The notes under the pieces are model-generated. The model had not been told where the DNA came from. It did no database searches and saw only the letters and a program-made list of their open reading frames with translations. A DNA stretch of 64,000 bases from Protea cynaroides. Lineage: Eukaryota; Streptophyta; Magnoliopsida; Proteales; Proteaceae. The DNA is taken from contig CM053272.1 of NCBI GenBank assembly GCA_028583415.1, positions 77,307,479 to 77,371,478 on the forward strand. The letters run 5' to 3'. Positions 9,736-21,589 of the stretch are shown piece after piece. The translations under genes were made by a program, and so were the position numbers. Numbering within the stretch: position 1 is the first letter of the stretch; the number at the start of each line of letters is the position of its first letter.

Positions 9736-12047
9736 GGTTAGACCCGTATCAAACTAACCGGTCTTACCACCTTGTACCAGGTCTACCTATCATGGTCGAG
9801 CCACATGGACCAAGTGCGTGAAGGAAATCACAAGACCAGGTATGAAATTGACCCAAAAATAGTAAAATTGAGGGTAGGGTCGCATGCCTAAATAGGTAGG
9901 GTTGACCCCACCTCAACAGAGTCCAACCCATGACTTTTCAGTCCTAGGGTCGGATGACTTGAGACCCTAGGGGTGACGGGTCCTGCGACCCTAGCATCGA
10001 CCCTAGGATGACTGATTGAAACCATAATTAGGAAACTTTCTTAATTTTAAGGGGATCATTTCCTAATCTCGATGGGACTTATTTTGGGAGGTTTTCCTCT
10101 ATAAATAGGACGTCCCTTAGCCTCTTTCACTCCTTTTGAAACCCTAATTAAAAGTGAGAGAAAGAGAAGAGAAGGAGAATTGGAGAAGAAGACTAAGGAG
10201 AAGAAATTCAGAGAAATCTCTGAATCTCAGCAACCCTAAGGTATGAATACATTCTCCATGAGTTATGTAAGACCCTAGAATAGTTTATGAAGAGGTTAGG
10301 ATCTAGGAGAAACCCAAATCATCCATCCATGGATAAATTCCAATGGAATCCATGGAGGAAATCATTATAAACAAAGTAAAGTGTGTAACTTGGAGTTTTG
10401 AGCCATAGAACAATCATAAAATGGACTATAAAAGTAACCCAAAGGATCCAAACATGAAAGAATGGACTGTAGGATGAAAGGTCGACTCAAAGTACATGTG
10501 GCAGTACGTAGGGTTGATTGGCAACCGACCCTACTAGACCACAGGATCGACCCCATGCTCTCGGGAAGTCCAAGGAGGCTGTGGTCGCACCTAGGGTCGA
10601 TGGGTAACCGACCCTATGACCGACCCTACACCCTGGGGTCGCAGAAAACTGCTACCCTACCTGCGACCCAACCTGCGACCCTAGCTATACAGCAAGCTTA
10701 AAATTGTTGGATTTAATTCTAATTAAAATCTATCGACTTGTTAGATTCTCCTAATGATATAAAAGTGATTCTTAAAGCTTGAAAGAGGATCTACACTCAA
10801 TCAAAGGTGAGGGAACAAGACCTAAACTAATTGGCTAATAATAAACTGTTTTCGTTTATTGAGTCCAATATCATGTATGATGCTATAATTGTGTGATTGT
10901 AATGTGCATATCACATGTCATCTACTATTCCTGTTATTACTATTCATGCATATTTAATTTAATTTATTTACAACATGATGATGATGATGATGCTAGGAAT
11001 GGGCATGTGAATGCTTGTGTGTGGTTGGTGTACTTGATGCGAGTGGGGCATCAGGGAAAGTGTGATGCAGTGCGGTCCTAAGCACTTTAGCCCTATCTCT
11101 ACTCAAGTCTTGTCCACTAGCATCATCATATTGCCATTACCTTAGCAAAACTATTACGTCGTAGGGCATTAGGGGAGCTGGTCTCGACCGTGTAGTCTCT
11201 GACTCTGCCGGGGGGCCTTAGCTCTTTCTCTATGGACGTATTGAGGGATGCTGGGATTAGGCCTTGGATACACTGTTTGACATTAGGATTGGTTAGTTGC
11301 GAGCCCAGTTTACAAGCCCTCCAATAGGGGCTTACGTATTGGTATGGGTAGAGCATCAGGGAAAGTGTGATGCGGTGCGGTCCTAAGCACTTTAGCTTTT
11401 TCACTATTCCATGGTGGGGTGGATGTGGACGAAAATGGTATTTGATCCATTGGGTGGGCTTACACACCCTGTGTATAGAGGCGAGGCGGCCACCGAACCT
11501 TTCTATAGCACATTGCAAACTTATATACCAGACCAAAGATATGAATTGAATGCATGCCTATGTTTGTTGCATTGTTTTGTTTGCTCACTGAGCCGTGATG
11601 TGTGCTCAACCTTTTCGAATTCGAATATTTTTAGTTGATGATGCAGGTATGACCATGGAAGATTATATGAATGCTCCCGCATACAGGCACATTGTGGTGA
11701 TGGACGTAGAAGATATAATGGAGACGCATGATTCGTCATGCGAATGCAACTCATGCGTTTTCGATTAGATTTTTATTTGGATTATCGAGGAAATGTAATT
11801 GATTATTTTATTTACTTATGTCTCAGTCAATGAAAGATAATTGAGTATTTTATTTATAATTATCACATTTAGATTCTCAGTTCATTTAATATTTAAGACT
11901 TTCGCTATTGTGTATTTACTCTGATTATGGTTGTAGATGTGTATGATTTAATCAAACAGACACATCCTATTTGAGATCCTAGTTGAACTGTTGGTTTATT
12001 AGCGGTTCATCACACCTTTCTGAACAGTACAAAATTGGGGTGTGACA
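9736..12047 (+). mobile_element. E1 right (3') LTR, 2312 bp
   Basis: It begins GGTTAGACCC, where other copies have TGTAAGACCC, and ends GGGGTGTGACA at 12047. TATAAATA is at 10100 and a donor AAAG|GTGAGG near 10805. Its repeat words are CTAGGGTCG and CGACCCTA, and it carries GCTCTCGGGAAGTCC at about 10555. It is clearly more diverged from the left LTR of E1 than that LTR is from E2, so the two LTRs flanking E1 are not a simple pair. At 12048 it abuts an opposite-strand LTR interrupted at this point. Confidence 0.85.
11647..11768 (+). CDS. putative LTR-encoded terminal exon
   Basis: After TTTTTAGTTGATGATGCAG come 122 nt to a TAG (11766-11768). The frame is fully open; the peptide has MEDYMNAPAY and ends HDSSCECNSCVFD. 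One of the best preserved copies of this short frame. Function unknown. Confidence 0.5.
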
Positions 12048-13283
12048 TGCCTATTCCTATCATCATCAACAATAGAGTAGAACAATAAAATATGCATGAA
12101 CAGAGGTAGCAGTAATATTGAATGACATGTGAAAATATTACAAGCATACAAGCATGGCATCAATCATAACATTGGGCAAATAAAATAAAGAATAGTTTCA
12201 ATCTCTTCCAAGCTTCGAAAAATTATCTTATACTAGTTGACAACCTATACAATTATGAGTTTAAGTTAGGGTTTTTGATGGTATTTAGTCACATTGATCT
12301 CAAGTCTAACTTGGCCTCAAAATAGGCTCTCTGAAAATTGAGTGGTTGATACAGTGACCTTAGGTTTCTGTCAACCATACATTGTGTGGTCGAATATGTG
12401 GTCACACATCATGTTTCCATTGATGTGACCACACAACCTTGTATGACTTTTGAAGAGTCTGTGGGCGCACACTGGTTACTCTGTGGTCGACCATTGATGC
12501 AACCACACAACGTACAGGTTGTATTTGGAGGGCCTTCTTATTCTATCCTTTGGTTCATTGTTGGAGCCTCTTCTAGGGTTTTTCTATGGCCTTATTCATG
12601 GGTTTTTCCATCAACAAATCATTCCCTAACCTAATCCATGGTTTCTCCTTGAGATTGTATCAATATTACAATCTTGATCACAATACTAAGTTCAGATCAT
12701 CAATTCATTCCTGAGAGATCAATTCAAACCATCCTATACCTATAGAGATAGATTCTTACCTTTGCCCCTTGCTAAAAAGAAGAATGGAAAGCTTCTCTGC
12801 AAAACTTCCTCTCCAAGCCTCCTTCTTCCTTTCTTTTCCTTCTCCTTTTCTTTCTCTCTTAGGTTTAGAGTTTAGATTTAGTTCTAAAAGAGTGAGAGAG
12901 GCTAAGTGACATCCTTTATATAGAGGAAAAACCTCCATATAGAGTATTCCATCAAATAGGAAAAAGATCCCTTAAATTTGAAAAGTTTTCAAATCTCAGA
13001 GTCGGTTATAAATTTGTGTGGCCGCATGTGTGGTGGAAGAATTCATCGACCACACAAGGCCAAAAGTGTTGCCACATAACTAAAATCTGATTGACCTCAG
13101 ATTATGACTGAGTGGATGTGCCATACAAGGCAGTTTATGCTCCACTCAATTTAATTACACTTTGGGTTAAATCACTCACCTAGTCTTGTGTATCCTTCAT
13201 ACGGTTGATCCGCTCGAACCGGCTATGATGGGAAGACCTGGCACAACATGGTTAAACTCGATTAATGGAGTACAGGTCTTACA
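12048..13283 (-). mobile_element. opposite-strand LTR fragment (5' part), diverged family
   Basis: The right end reads GGTCTTACA, the reverse complement of an LTR start TGTAAGACC. The left end CATGCCTATTCCTATCATCATC is the interior (GAT)n region of such an LTR, so its 3' half is missing where E1 begins. On the minus strand a purine-rich leader follows a TATA region near 12915. Its own repeat word is TGTGTGGTCGA/TCGACCACAC (12380-12510, 13010-13075). The simplest reading is that the E0/E1 array inserted into this older LTR, so the missing half lies left of the window. Confidence 0.7.
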
Positions 13284-13395
13284 CGTCTCCATAGGAAGAT
13301 TTGCCAGATCGACATCCATCAACAGCCAGTCTAACACGATATGAAACCACTATCTACTAATGTACTAACAGTGACGGTGGTGTTGGAGATGGCGG
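13284..13395. other. short unassigned spacer
   Basis: About 110 bp lie between two opposite-strand LTRs. I recognise no coding, primer site or polypurine tract on either strand. Confidence 0.4.
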
Positions 13396-16222
13396 TGTCA
13401 CACCCTAAAATCCTAGCATTTTGGTATGACCATGGTTTTCTCGTAGTGTAAATACTATCACACCAAAATCCATTCATTATACTCACATATCACAATTCTT
13501 CCATTAATCACAACACAGATTATGGAAACATCAGAGGTAGAATTAAAATAATAGCAGAAATCAATAACTAGAACCAAAAACCAAATCTAACTGTAATAGA
13601 TAAATATAATAAAAGTTTATCTATCTTCAAACCACGACATAAATAAAATACTATCAAGTACTGAATACTTAAATAAAATCCTCACGGGTCAAACAATGCC
13701 TGTAAACAAAGTAACTAAATAAATTAAAATTAAAATAATCTGAATAAAGTCTTGTCTCTTAGATAGAGATGTCTTCTCTTCTTCAGAAACATTGTCCCTT
13801 AGCCATAGAGACAATCATCGCATTCACACAAAGAATCATGCGAATCATCTTCAAGTATTTCTTCTTCAATCACATCATTTTCAGCTAAATCATTACCTAC
13901 AAAATAATCTAAAAATTTTGTACATATAAGGGTGAGCAAAACCACATGCTCAGTGAGAAATTATCACACAAATCATAATGCATGAATATTTTATTAAGGT
14001 TTATATGGTCTGTGAACTAGCATGTGCAAGTAGCATCGCACCTAAATACTTATGACAAATACTCAAGCACGGGTGAGGTGAATGAGACACACTTGGCTGC
14101 TCTGCATGTGAAACATTACCCAAAGAATGAAGATACAACCCAAGAACACACTGTCCTAGCATCATACTAGCATTCTCCCATCATAGGCTTCCTCATGGCA
14201 TCACAGTAGTAAGCCTCACTTTACTTCTCTAGGTGTGCTCCTAGTCCATTGTATGAGCACCTAAACTAGACTCCTCCCTAGTTCTTACCTGAGATATTAG
14301 AGGTTGGCTCCTAGCCCATATCTGGGACCCTGCTCCAACTACGAAAGAGTCTGAGTCCATGGCTAGCCCACACATGAGCCTATGTCAATACCTAAACCTC
14401 TATTGGTAAGGGTTGTCTATTATGGGATATTAAAACCTAAACCATGAATATTACTAATGCAGGTACCCGTATCTTAGCTTAATGGACCAGGATAAACCTT
14501 CCCATTACAGCCATCTGGTTCTACTAGGACACAAGAGAATGACAAACAATCATGTTATCAAACATCCAAATGTTATCAAACCATCAATAATCTACCAACC
14601 CATTATAGAGTTAATAATATGTAAGAATGCATGAACAATTAGCATAGGTATTGGATGGCATGTTATCATACCATAATCCAAATAAGTAGCAACCACATGC
14701 GCACAGAAAACAAAAAAATAAAACAAGACTAATCTCTCACCTATACTGGTGAAATGATCCTACTATGTAGCAGACATAGTCTTTTTTCCCTTGTTTTCCT
14801 ACATCGGCTTACCTATTGCAATTGAAATATGATTGTTACTTATGATTGTTTAGTCACACTTATAATAGGTCTAGGGTATCCTCATCAGTCTTAGGAACAT
14901 GTCCTAGGGTCAGTTGGTCAAGTCTCAAAATCCTTGGTTGAAAATTCTACCAAAACAGACTTGTTGTTAACAGGTGGTCGATCAGCTGAGGTGGTCGATC
15001 ATACTCATTTCATCAACCAGTTAGGCTTTTCGATCAATATGGATTTCAGAGGCTTGCACTTCTTTAAGGTCACTTCTACAGATGTTTTATGATGGGTTTC
15101 AACCACTGGTCAGGATAGAATCCTATTCCCATGGGTTGTATGCAAGTATGGTTCTCGATTATGAATGTCGGCTTTGCAACCATACATGCTTATACTCTTG
15201 GGAGTACATTCTAATCAAACCAATCATTCCAATAGGTCTATTATGTCATTATTGATGTGTGGGATGATCAACATAGTCAAATTGGCCAATTGGGATTGAA
15301 AATACCAAGTTTGCACCTCATTGTAACACAGGCGGTCGATGACAGCATAGGCGATTGATCAAGTCAATTTTGTCGACCGCCTCATACCAGTAAGCTTGGA
15401 TTGAATTTGATTTGATCCGATCTCCATGGAAAGGGGTCGAGGGCAATCCCAAAGGGTTTTTAAAGGTCTGTACTACATTAGTGACTACTTCTCAACGATA
15501 ATTTAATAGTATAACTCATTATCATGGCCTACATTCATTTCTTCATCAATTTATCCATTATAGGCATTAGTGAACAATTCTACCTTAAGATCCATTAGTG
15601 GCTTTTGGAATTTCAGTCCAACATGATCAGAGGTTGGATTCTACCTCATAAGATCATCAAGGGTTTGTTCTAAGTAAGGGAAGAATAGTTTAGAGGTTAC
15701 TTTAATGCTTATGCTAAGAGTTGTTGTAGCAAAAAGCTTGAGGGAGGACCTTTAATGGTAGTTCTTCCTCTTCTTCTTCTTTCAGTCTTGTTCCAATTCT
15801 TTCTCTCTCTCTCTCTCTCTTTTTCTCTCTCTCTTCCAAAATGTGTTAGAGGTTCTAATGATCTCAATTAGGGTTTCTAGGGAGTTTTTATTAGGGAGTT
15901 ATACAAGAGTTAGAGTTGCACTGCAACTCTTTTCTTGAGAGTCCTATTACAAGTAACAGAGTATAGAGGAGGGTTGGAGGTTGTTAACTGACACTCTAAT
16001 ACATTTAAATATGGGTCCCACATGATTTGGGATGATTATGGGTGCTTGAAAACTAGTTGGAACCAAGCCCAACTATTAAAACTCAAATTGGCCCAATTCT
16101 GGAGGTGGACAGTCGATCAGGCTCATTTTATCCACCACCTTGTTCAACTGCCAATCTCAAATTGGTTCAGGATGGCCAAGTCAAGGTTGGTTCGATTGTT
16201 TAACCTCAAACCATGTTTTACA
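13396..16222 (-). mobile_element. diverged opposite-strand LTR (about 2.8 kb)
   Basis: The plus-strand left end TGTCACACCC and right end CCATGTTTTACA are the reverse complements of family termini. On the minus strand it shows a TATA region near 15890, a (GA)n leader at 15790-15830, a donor TATAG|GTGAGAG near 14745, the block CTCACTGAGCATGTGG, an acceptor TTTTGTAG (about 13897), and a short frame ending CECDDCLYG. Its repeat word is GGTGGTCGATCA (14970-15010, 15330-15380, 16110-16140). I found neither a primer site on the left nor a polypurine tract on the right, and the flanking 5-mers do not match, so solo LTR versus remnant is undecided. Confidence 0.65.
13799..13896 (-). CDS. diverged LTR-encoded terminal exon
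   Basis: On the minus strand the acceptor TTATTTTGTAG is followed by 98 nt to a TAA. The frame is open and acidic, ending DSHDSLCECDDCLYG. It is eight codons shorter than the 122-nt version in the other LTRs but keeps the phase (2 + 3n nt) and the HDS-x-CEC-x2-C end, which shows the motif survives across widely diverged LTRs. Confidence 0.4.
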
Positions 16223-17014
16223 CTTATAGTAAAAGGGTTTTGGATCTTAACTAGAGTTCAATACACTTAATTAAAGATATGGACGCTAAGCTAATGTTGA
16301 CAAGAGAACCTGTTACGTGAGAAAAATTCAAATTAGCCAGTATTTTGGATGCCAGTTTCATAGGTGGAGCCCCAAAAAGCACCGGATATTGGAGAGTCTT
16401 TCCATGAGAATGATGGACTCCAGACGGAGCCGGTCAATGTCTCTGCGTGTGAAATGGTTGTGTTGATTCAAGGACTCCAAATGGTTGGCGATGCCTAGAT
16501 TCTCAATTTGGAGTCAGTTCACCTAGTTCTTAGTGCCTCTAAATGCTTCTGTTTCTGCAATTATCCAAAGGATCAAGGATGGTCCTTCTTCACGGCAATG
16601 AGAGATGTTTATGAGATCAGCCCAAGATCAGGCCCTATGTGTACATGTTGGATCTCCATGGTCGTGTTGGACAGCTAGATGAAACTGAGAGTTTCAATAG
16701 AGAAATACCCATAAAGCCCGATGGTGTGTTCTAGGTGGCATTGCTTAATGCATGCAAGATTCATGAGATGGCAAGGTGGATGAGAGGTAGCTCGATGTCT
16801 AGTTGGCATGACGAACGCAAGTGGAGGGAGAGGTTTGCAAAGAGTTTGAGCAACAGAGCTCTGCAAATGTTAAAAAGAAGATAACAACATTAAAAAAATC
16901 CAAAAATCTAGGAGAATTTTATAACCTGCATAGCTTCGATTTATCTCAAACCACACGACTACAGGACAAATGAAAAGATGGGATTTTCAGATTTTCTATA
17001 CAAATGAAAAAAAA
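16223..17014. other. unassigned sequence
   Basis: I see no convincing coding region, LTR terminus, RNA gene or tandem repeat here. Short open stretches look random. It could be old retroelement or gene-flank sequence. Confidence 0.3.
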
Positions 17015-17662
17015 TTAGTTAAGAAATCTTTGGATTTTCAGAATTTCTTTTGTGAAAGATACAAAGCATCTAATAGAGCAATTAACGAAACTACTAGTGT
17101 GATACGTAAGTGGAAGCAAACATAGCTGATCGTGAGGCTCGAGTTTGGATAAACAGATGGCACAATCAACTAATGATGAGTTTTTAGGACATGAGACTTG
17201 AAACAAGAACAAATAGGTAGAACACTCAATGAAGGAGGAAAAACTCAGCAAGCAACCGAAAACTGATACAAATAACAGATTTCCTATTTTCCCACTACCA
17301 GCCTGATTTTAGTTTAATCGATTATTCTAGTTTAACCGATTTTTAAGTTTCAATTTCAGTTTAATCAATTTTCAGGTTCATGTGACTACCTACGCAAATG
17401 TTTTGATTCAAATTTGCAATATTCATTCCCATTTGTTTTGGACTTGGTTTATCCATTCCATCTCTTTTCTACTGAATGACTGAGTTGAAGGGAAGAGAGG
17501 GAGCGAGTCAATTAGGCGCTGATGATACTCAGGGGATATGCAACAGTTGGATAAGCAAGGAGCTTGATCTGCAAAATCCATGTGGTGATCATCGGAGGAA
17601 GATGAGGAGGAGCCGTTGAGGTAGCGGAGGAAGAGATGAAGTAAGATGAGGAAGAGAAGCAT
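17015..17662 (-). pseudogene. fragment of an ATL-type RING-H2 ubiquitin-ligase gene
   Basis: Two minus-strand pieces in the right order resemble ATL family proteins. 17662-17423 gives a hydrophobic segment (LLFLILLHLFLRYL), a Ser/Asp stretch and YHQRLIDSLPLFP, as found before the RING of ATLs. 17251-17015 gives the beginning of a RING-H2 domain: DCAICLSKLEPHDQLCLLPL and then YH...FVNC. The later metal ligands are missing or changed, and about 170 bp of T/A-rich repeats (AGTTTAATCGAT-like words, 17310-17385) separate the pieces. ATLs are membrane-anchored E3 ligases. This copy lacks half of its RING and is not functional. It may be a relic of the ancestral locus or a captured fragment. Confidence 0.5.
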
Positions 17663-18044
17663 CGCAATTAGTGGTTTTTACCTAAAGGATATTTACGTAA
17701 TTTTACATTGACAAAGGTACTATTGTCTTAAAAAATTCAAAATTTCTCCCTTTAGTTTTTAACTCCGAAAACCTAATGGTGTAGACTATACTATTATAAA
17801 ACATTGTTTCAGGAGTAGTCCGTGTAACTTTTGTCTAGAGAGGGAAGTTCTGTGTAGTAAATCAATTGTCAAGGGGGTATCTGAGTAAATTTCCCCATTT
17901 TTTATTTATTCGGGGGTCAATTTCTTATGCTTACTAGTGTGTAATAAATTTTAGGGTTTTAGACATTTTTAGGGTTTAGCCATTACTTCGGTTATAGTGA
18001 GCAATTTCACTTAGTTAAATAATTTTTTACAATTTTCCCTTTGA
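17663..18044. other. unassigned AT-rich spacer
   Basis: There is no feature I can support, only A/T-rich sequence next to the 3' end of the LINE fragment. Confidence 0.3.
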
Positions 18045-18856
18045 TCTATTTCATTTTTTTATTTTATTTTATGATTTGATCATTTATTGAAGGGAAAGGA
18101 AGGGGGAGGGGAAATATTATAAGCCAACAAGCACCATAAGGGGACAACTCCCAACAAGGGAAGCAGGACCCACAGGGGTAAGCCCCAAACAAAAGCAACT
18201 AAGGATTACACATTGAGCCTCATTGGCAAGCGAAGAAGGGGAGGTTGGGGGGAGGGGAAGGTAAAAACCTTTACATTTATCCTAGATTCCCATTTTAATA
18301 TCTTTTAGGATTTTCTATCTGGGTTTGGCTTTATTTCTAAATATTCTAGTATTCCTTTCCTTCTAAATGTGATATGTAGTTGCACAAAAAGCCAACTTCC
18401 CAGTGATGTTGAAATGATTTTTCCACCAAACTCTTTGCTAATCCAAATTGCTACTTCAATGACTGAATTTCCTCTATAACCTTTTTTGGAGCATATATTT
18501 CTGATTGATTTCCAAATCCAAAAGGAGTAAGGACAATGGAAAAAAAGGTGGTCTCTTGTGTCGACACCAACCAACAAAGAACACAAACGGAATTGAGACC
18601 CACATTCCAAGTAGCAAGCTAATCACCTATCAGTAATGCATTTTTGATACATCCCTAGGTATTAATCAAGTGCCTTGGAATAGACTTCGGGAACCAAATT
18701 TCCTTACTTTAGGCAATTCTGGGGGAAGAAAAGCGGATGGCATCCCATAAGATCTTTGAGGAGCAACATGAGGATCCTAAGGGTCTCCTCCAAATCACCA
18801 AATTTTGAGAGGGGAATCGAGCTCTACAAATCAAATGGAGTTGGTTCCAAGTTTAT
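18045..18856 (-). mobile_element. LINE (L1-type) 3' fragment with zf-RVT domain
   Basis: On the minus strand, 18800-18305 encodes the zinc-binding region that follows RT in plant L1 LINEs: IWFPKSIPRH, a Cys pair, then RDHLFFHCPYSFWIWKSI and WISKEFGGKI. Frames are broken between pieces. A 3' untranslated segment follows to a T-rich run on the plus strand (18045-18085), consistent with the poly(A) end. The upstream part is missing because the copia-like LTR starts at 18857. Confidence 0.65.
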
Positions 18857-19135
18857 TGTTAGATTTATGTGGGCTTAATTAATTACCTAAATCAATTATT
18901 CAATGGGAGTCTAATTAGCACGATAGAACCGGCTTTGGTTTGGTTCGTCACATGGTATGAGATAGGTTTGGTAACCCTAACCCTAATTCTATTGTGGGAA
19001 GGGTATTATGGTTATGACAATATTTTATAAATATTAGCTTAGAATCCCTGTAGCCATAGTTAGTAAATAAATCTCTCTGCACCCATTGGCAAGAGATTGG
19101 GGATTACAATCAAAGCTTGAAGCTTAGAGGAAACC
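18857..19135 (+). mobile_element. left part of a ~385-bp copia-like LTR (element F)
   Basis: It starts TGTTAGATTT. Together with 29261-29366, on the other side of E3, it makes an LTR of about 385 bp with TGTTA...TAACA ends. The split is by E3: AAACC (19131-19135) is repeated at 29256-29260. Short LTRs with these ends and a tRNA-Met primer site suggest Ty1/copia, but no F protein is visible. Confidence 0.65.
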
Positions 19136-21589
19136 TATAAAACCCACACCTAGAAACCACGGTCTAATAGGATTTCTATTGTGCTAAGAGGGTTTTCCAC
19201 TGTAGACCAAATAGAGTCACAAGTCCTTAACAGGAACTAGATTGCACCATTAGTGGATTGGACTAGGAGAAGGAAACAAAAAGGGACCAACCAGGCCATT
19301 TACACACAGTCGATATTGCGGGTCAGGAAACCCGAGCCAGTAGGATCTGCTAACATCGATCGGCTCAGGTATAACCTGCCTACGAGAATGGAAAGAGTTG
19401 GCATGTTTCTAGGAGACAGTTGGGAAGATTCCCTTAGCCCAAAATGATCCATTAGAGTCCCATATCAAGAAAGTCAGTTAGGAAGAAGGAACTCCTACTT
19501 ACTCTCAAACTCTATGACACATGGCTTTCCTCCAACGTTACATACCTTTGGTAGAGTTGCAGTCCAACAGGGAGACTGCGATGAGGAACCCTAATAGGCT
19601 TCTTTCCGATATGACTATATACTCATTACACACAACCTTTGACACATTTTCTAAGAAAGAGAGAGAGCTACTGGGAAGGAGAAAGAGTGGGAGGAAAGAG
19701 AAAAAATAAGAAAAGGAGAGCCTACAATTGCTGTAGAGGTTGCTAGGCTTCCAAACCCATCATTCAACCCTTGTTGCAAGTAATATTTAGAATCTTATGT
19801 CGAAATTACTAGATAGATTAGAAACCTGAAATTATGTTGGATCTAAACAGCAGAACAATAAGTAAACCCCTAGCTGAAAAGGGGAGTACGGTAGAGAGAC
19901 TAAAATTTTGGAATGGATAATAGTTAGGGCAAGTAACTTGGTATAGGAATGGGGTGAAAACCTCTCATGGATGAGGATTAATGGAGATACTAGACCCTGA
20001 GGCCAAGGGTCGAGTTTCCAACCAAGTGAACTCGAAAACCCTTGAATAATGGGCCCAGGAGCTCCATCAGTCAGTAAGCCAGACTCTAAATCTAAGCGAT
20101 TGGCTCTATTGATCAACTTAAACAACCTTTCTTCCAGGAGTCGAACGATCACAGTTGATACTCTGTATCAACCGGTATATCAACCGACAAATAGAAAATT
20201 CATCTAGACTTCTATCAGACAATATGCCGATCACGAGGGTAGCGACCGATGTAACGACCAGTAAGCCCTAGACTAGTATAAATAGAAAGTGAATCATGTA
20301 GGACCTCAAATTAATGAACTTATACCTTGTATAGGCATAGAACACCTTGTGAACATGGAATTTTCTAGCGTGGATAATATATATCAGGTGAGGAATAGAA
20401 CCCCTGACTAATTTTGGTGTGTTTGGTATATATGTTGATGATTGATGCTGCAGGCTTATATTTACGTTAATAATAACATGTCATCCAATAACTACCTTTT
20501 TGTATACATTGCATATATACTATGTTCGATTGTGGCTGTGATGTGTGCTTGCATAGTAGGTTGTGGTGAAGGGGTCGAGGACCACCGGACCTAACCTGCT
20601 AGGCAAACTAATTGCCATGTATTGTCCTATATCCTAGTGGAGGACAGCATCATGGGAGGGGGCAAAATGGATGGTCTGGGAATCTTACTAGGGTATTGGG
20701 AGGGTACATATGATGTCATATAGGATTGGTTAATGACATGAACCATGTGTGTAAACCTGGCTAGTAGGGGATCAGGTACTGGTAGGATGGAGTGATGAGG
20801 GGGAAGGGTCAACAGTATTCGTTGGAGCATCACTGGCCTGACTTACTGCCGGATCACCATTCTGATTGGGACGTTGTATGGGGGCACCAGAGCTATCGAT
20901 GTAGGGTGGTGAGTACCCAGCACTCCCATTCATGAAGGTTATGGTCAGCTTCTGGAAGTGTGGCTAGGCCTTACCATAGCACAATATCATACATTAGACT
21001 GGACCCTTGTTTTGTGCATAACCTATTCATATGATTGCTTGCTTGTTTGTTTCTTACTGAGCTCAAGTTGGAGAGCTCATCCTTGTGTCACTCTTTTTAG
21101 TTGTAACCGCAAGTGCTGTGGAGATGAAGTGAGAAACTACTCCAATTGAACTAGAATGCCCTAAAGAAGTAGGTCATGGAGGTGACGAACCAAGTAGTGG
21201 AAAGCGAACGTAAAGAACTATGCATAGAGATGGAAGACTACTCCAGTTGGGAGTTATAATTAGTCATTACAGTTTATTCTACCTAGACTTTATAGTAAGT
21301 TAGTGCCCACTGTATTAGGGCCACGAAGTTATTTTTTTTTGTGGATTTTGAGACACTGGATAACAATTGAACAATTTACAAGTATTGCTACTTAATTGTA
21401 ATTGGAGCTCAATTTGGTTATTATGTTTCTACTATTCAACTTACTCTTTGTCTAGGTTATGGAATAAATGTGGTAGATGTTAGTATTAGATAAGCATGTA
21501 TCCTGGTTGGACTATGATTAAAATGATTAGTGGTCTAGTCGCCTAGTTGCCTATTGAAACTTTACATATCGTAAGTTCGGGGTGTAACA
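19136..21589 (+). mobile_element. E3 5' LTR, 2454 bp
   Basis: It begins TATAAAACCC, where its partner has TGTAAAACCC, and ends GGGGTGTAACA. A donor ATCAG|GTGAGG near 20390 and the block TTACTGAGCTCAAGTTGGAGAGCTCA (about 21053) correspond to the other LTR families. Repeat words are AACGACC and CGACCGATG (20160-20270). The CEC peptide exon is not evident here. Confidence 0.85.

Noticed and set aside
15790..15830. (CT)n run as a functional microsatellite gene marker
   Set aside because: It corresponds to the purine-rich leader after the TATA box in the other LTRs, so it is part of the diverged LTR.
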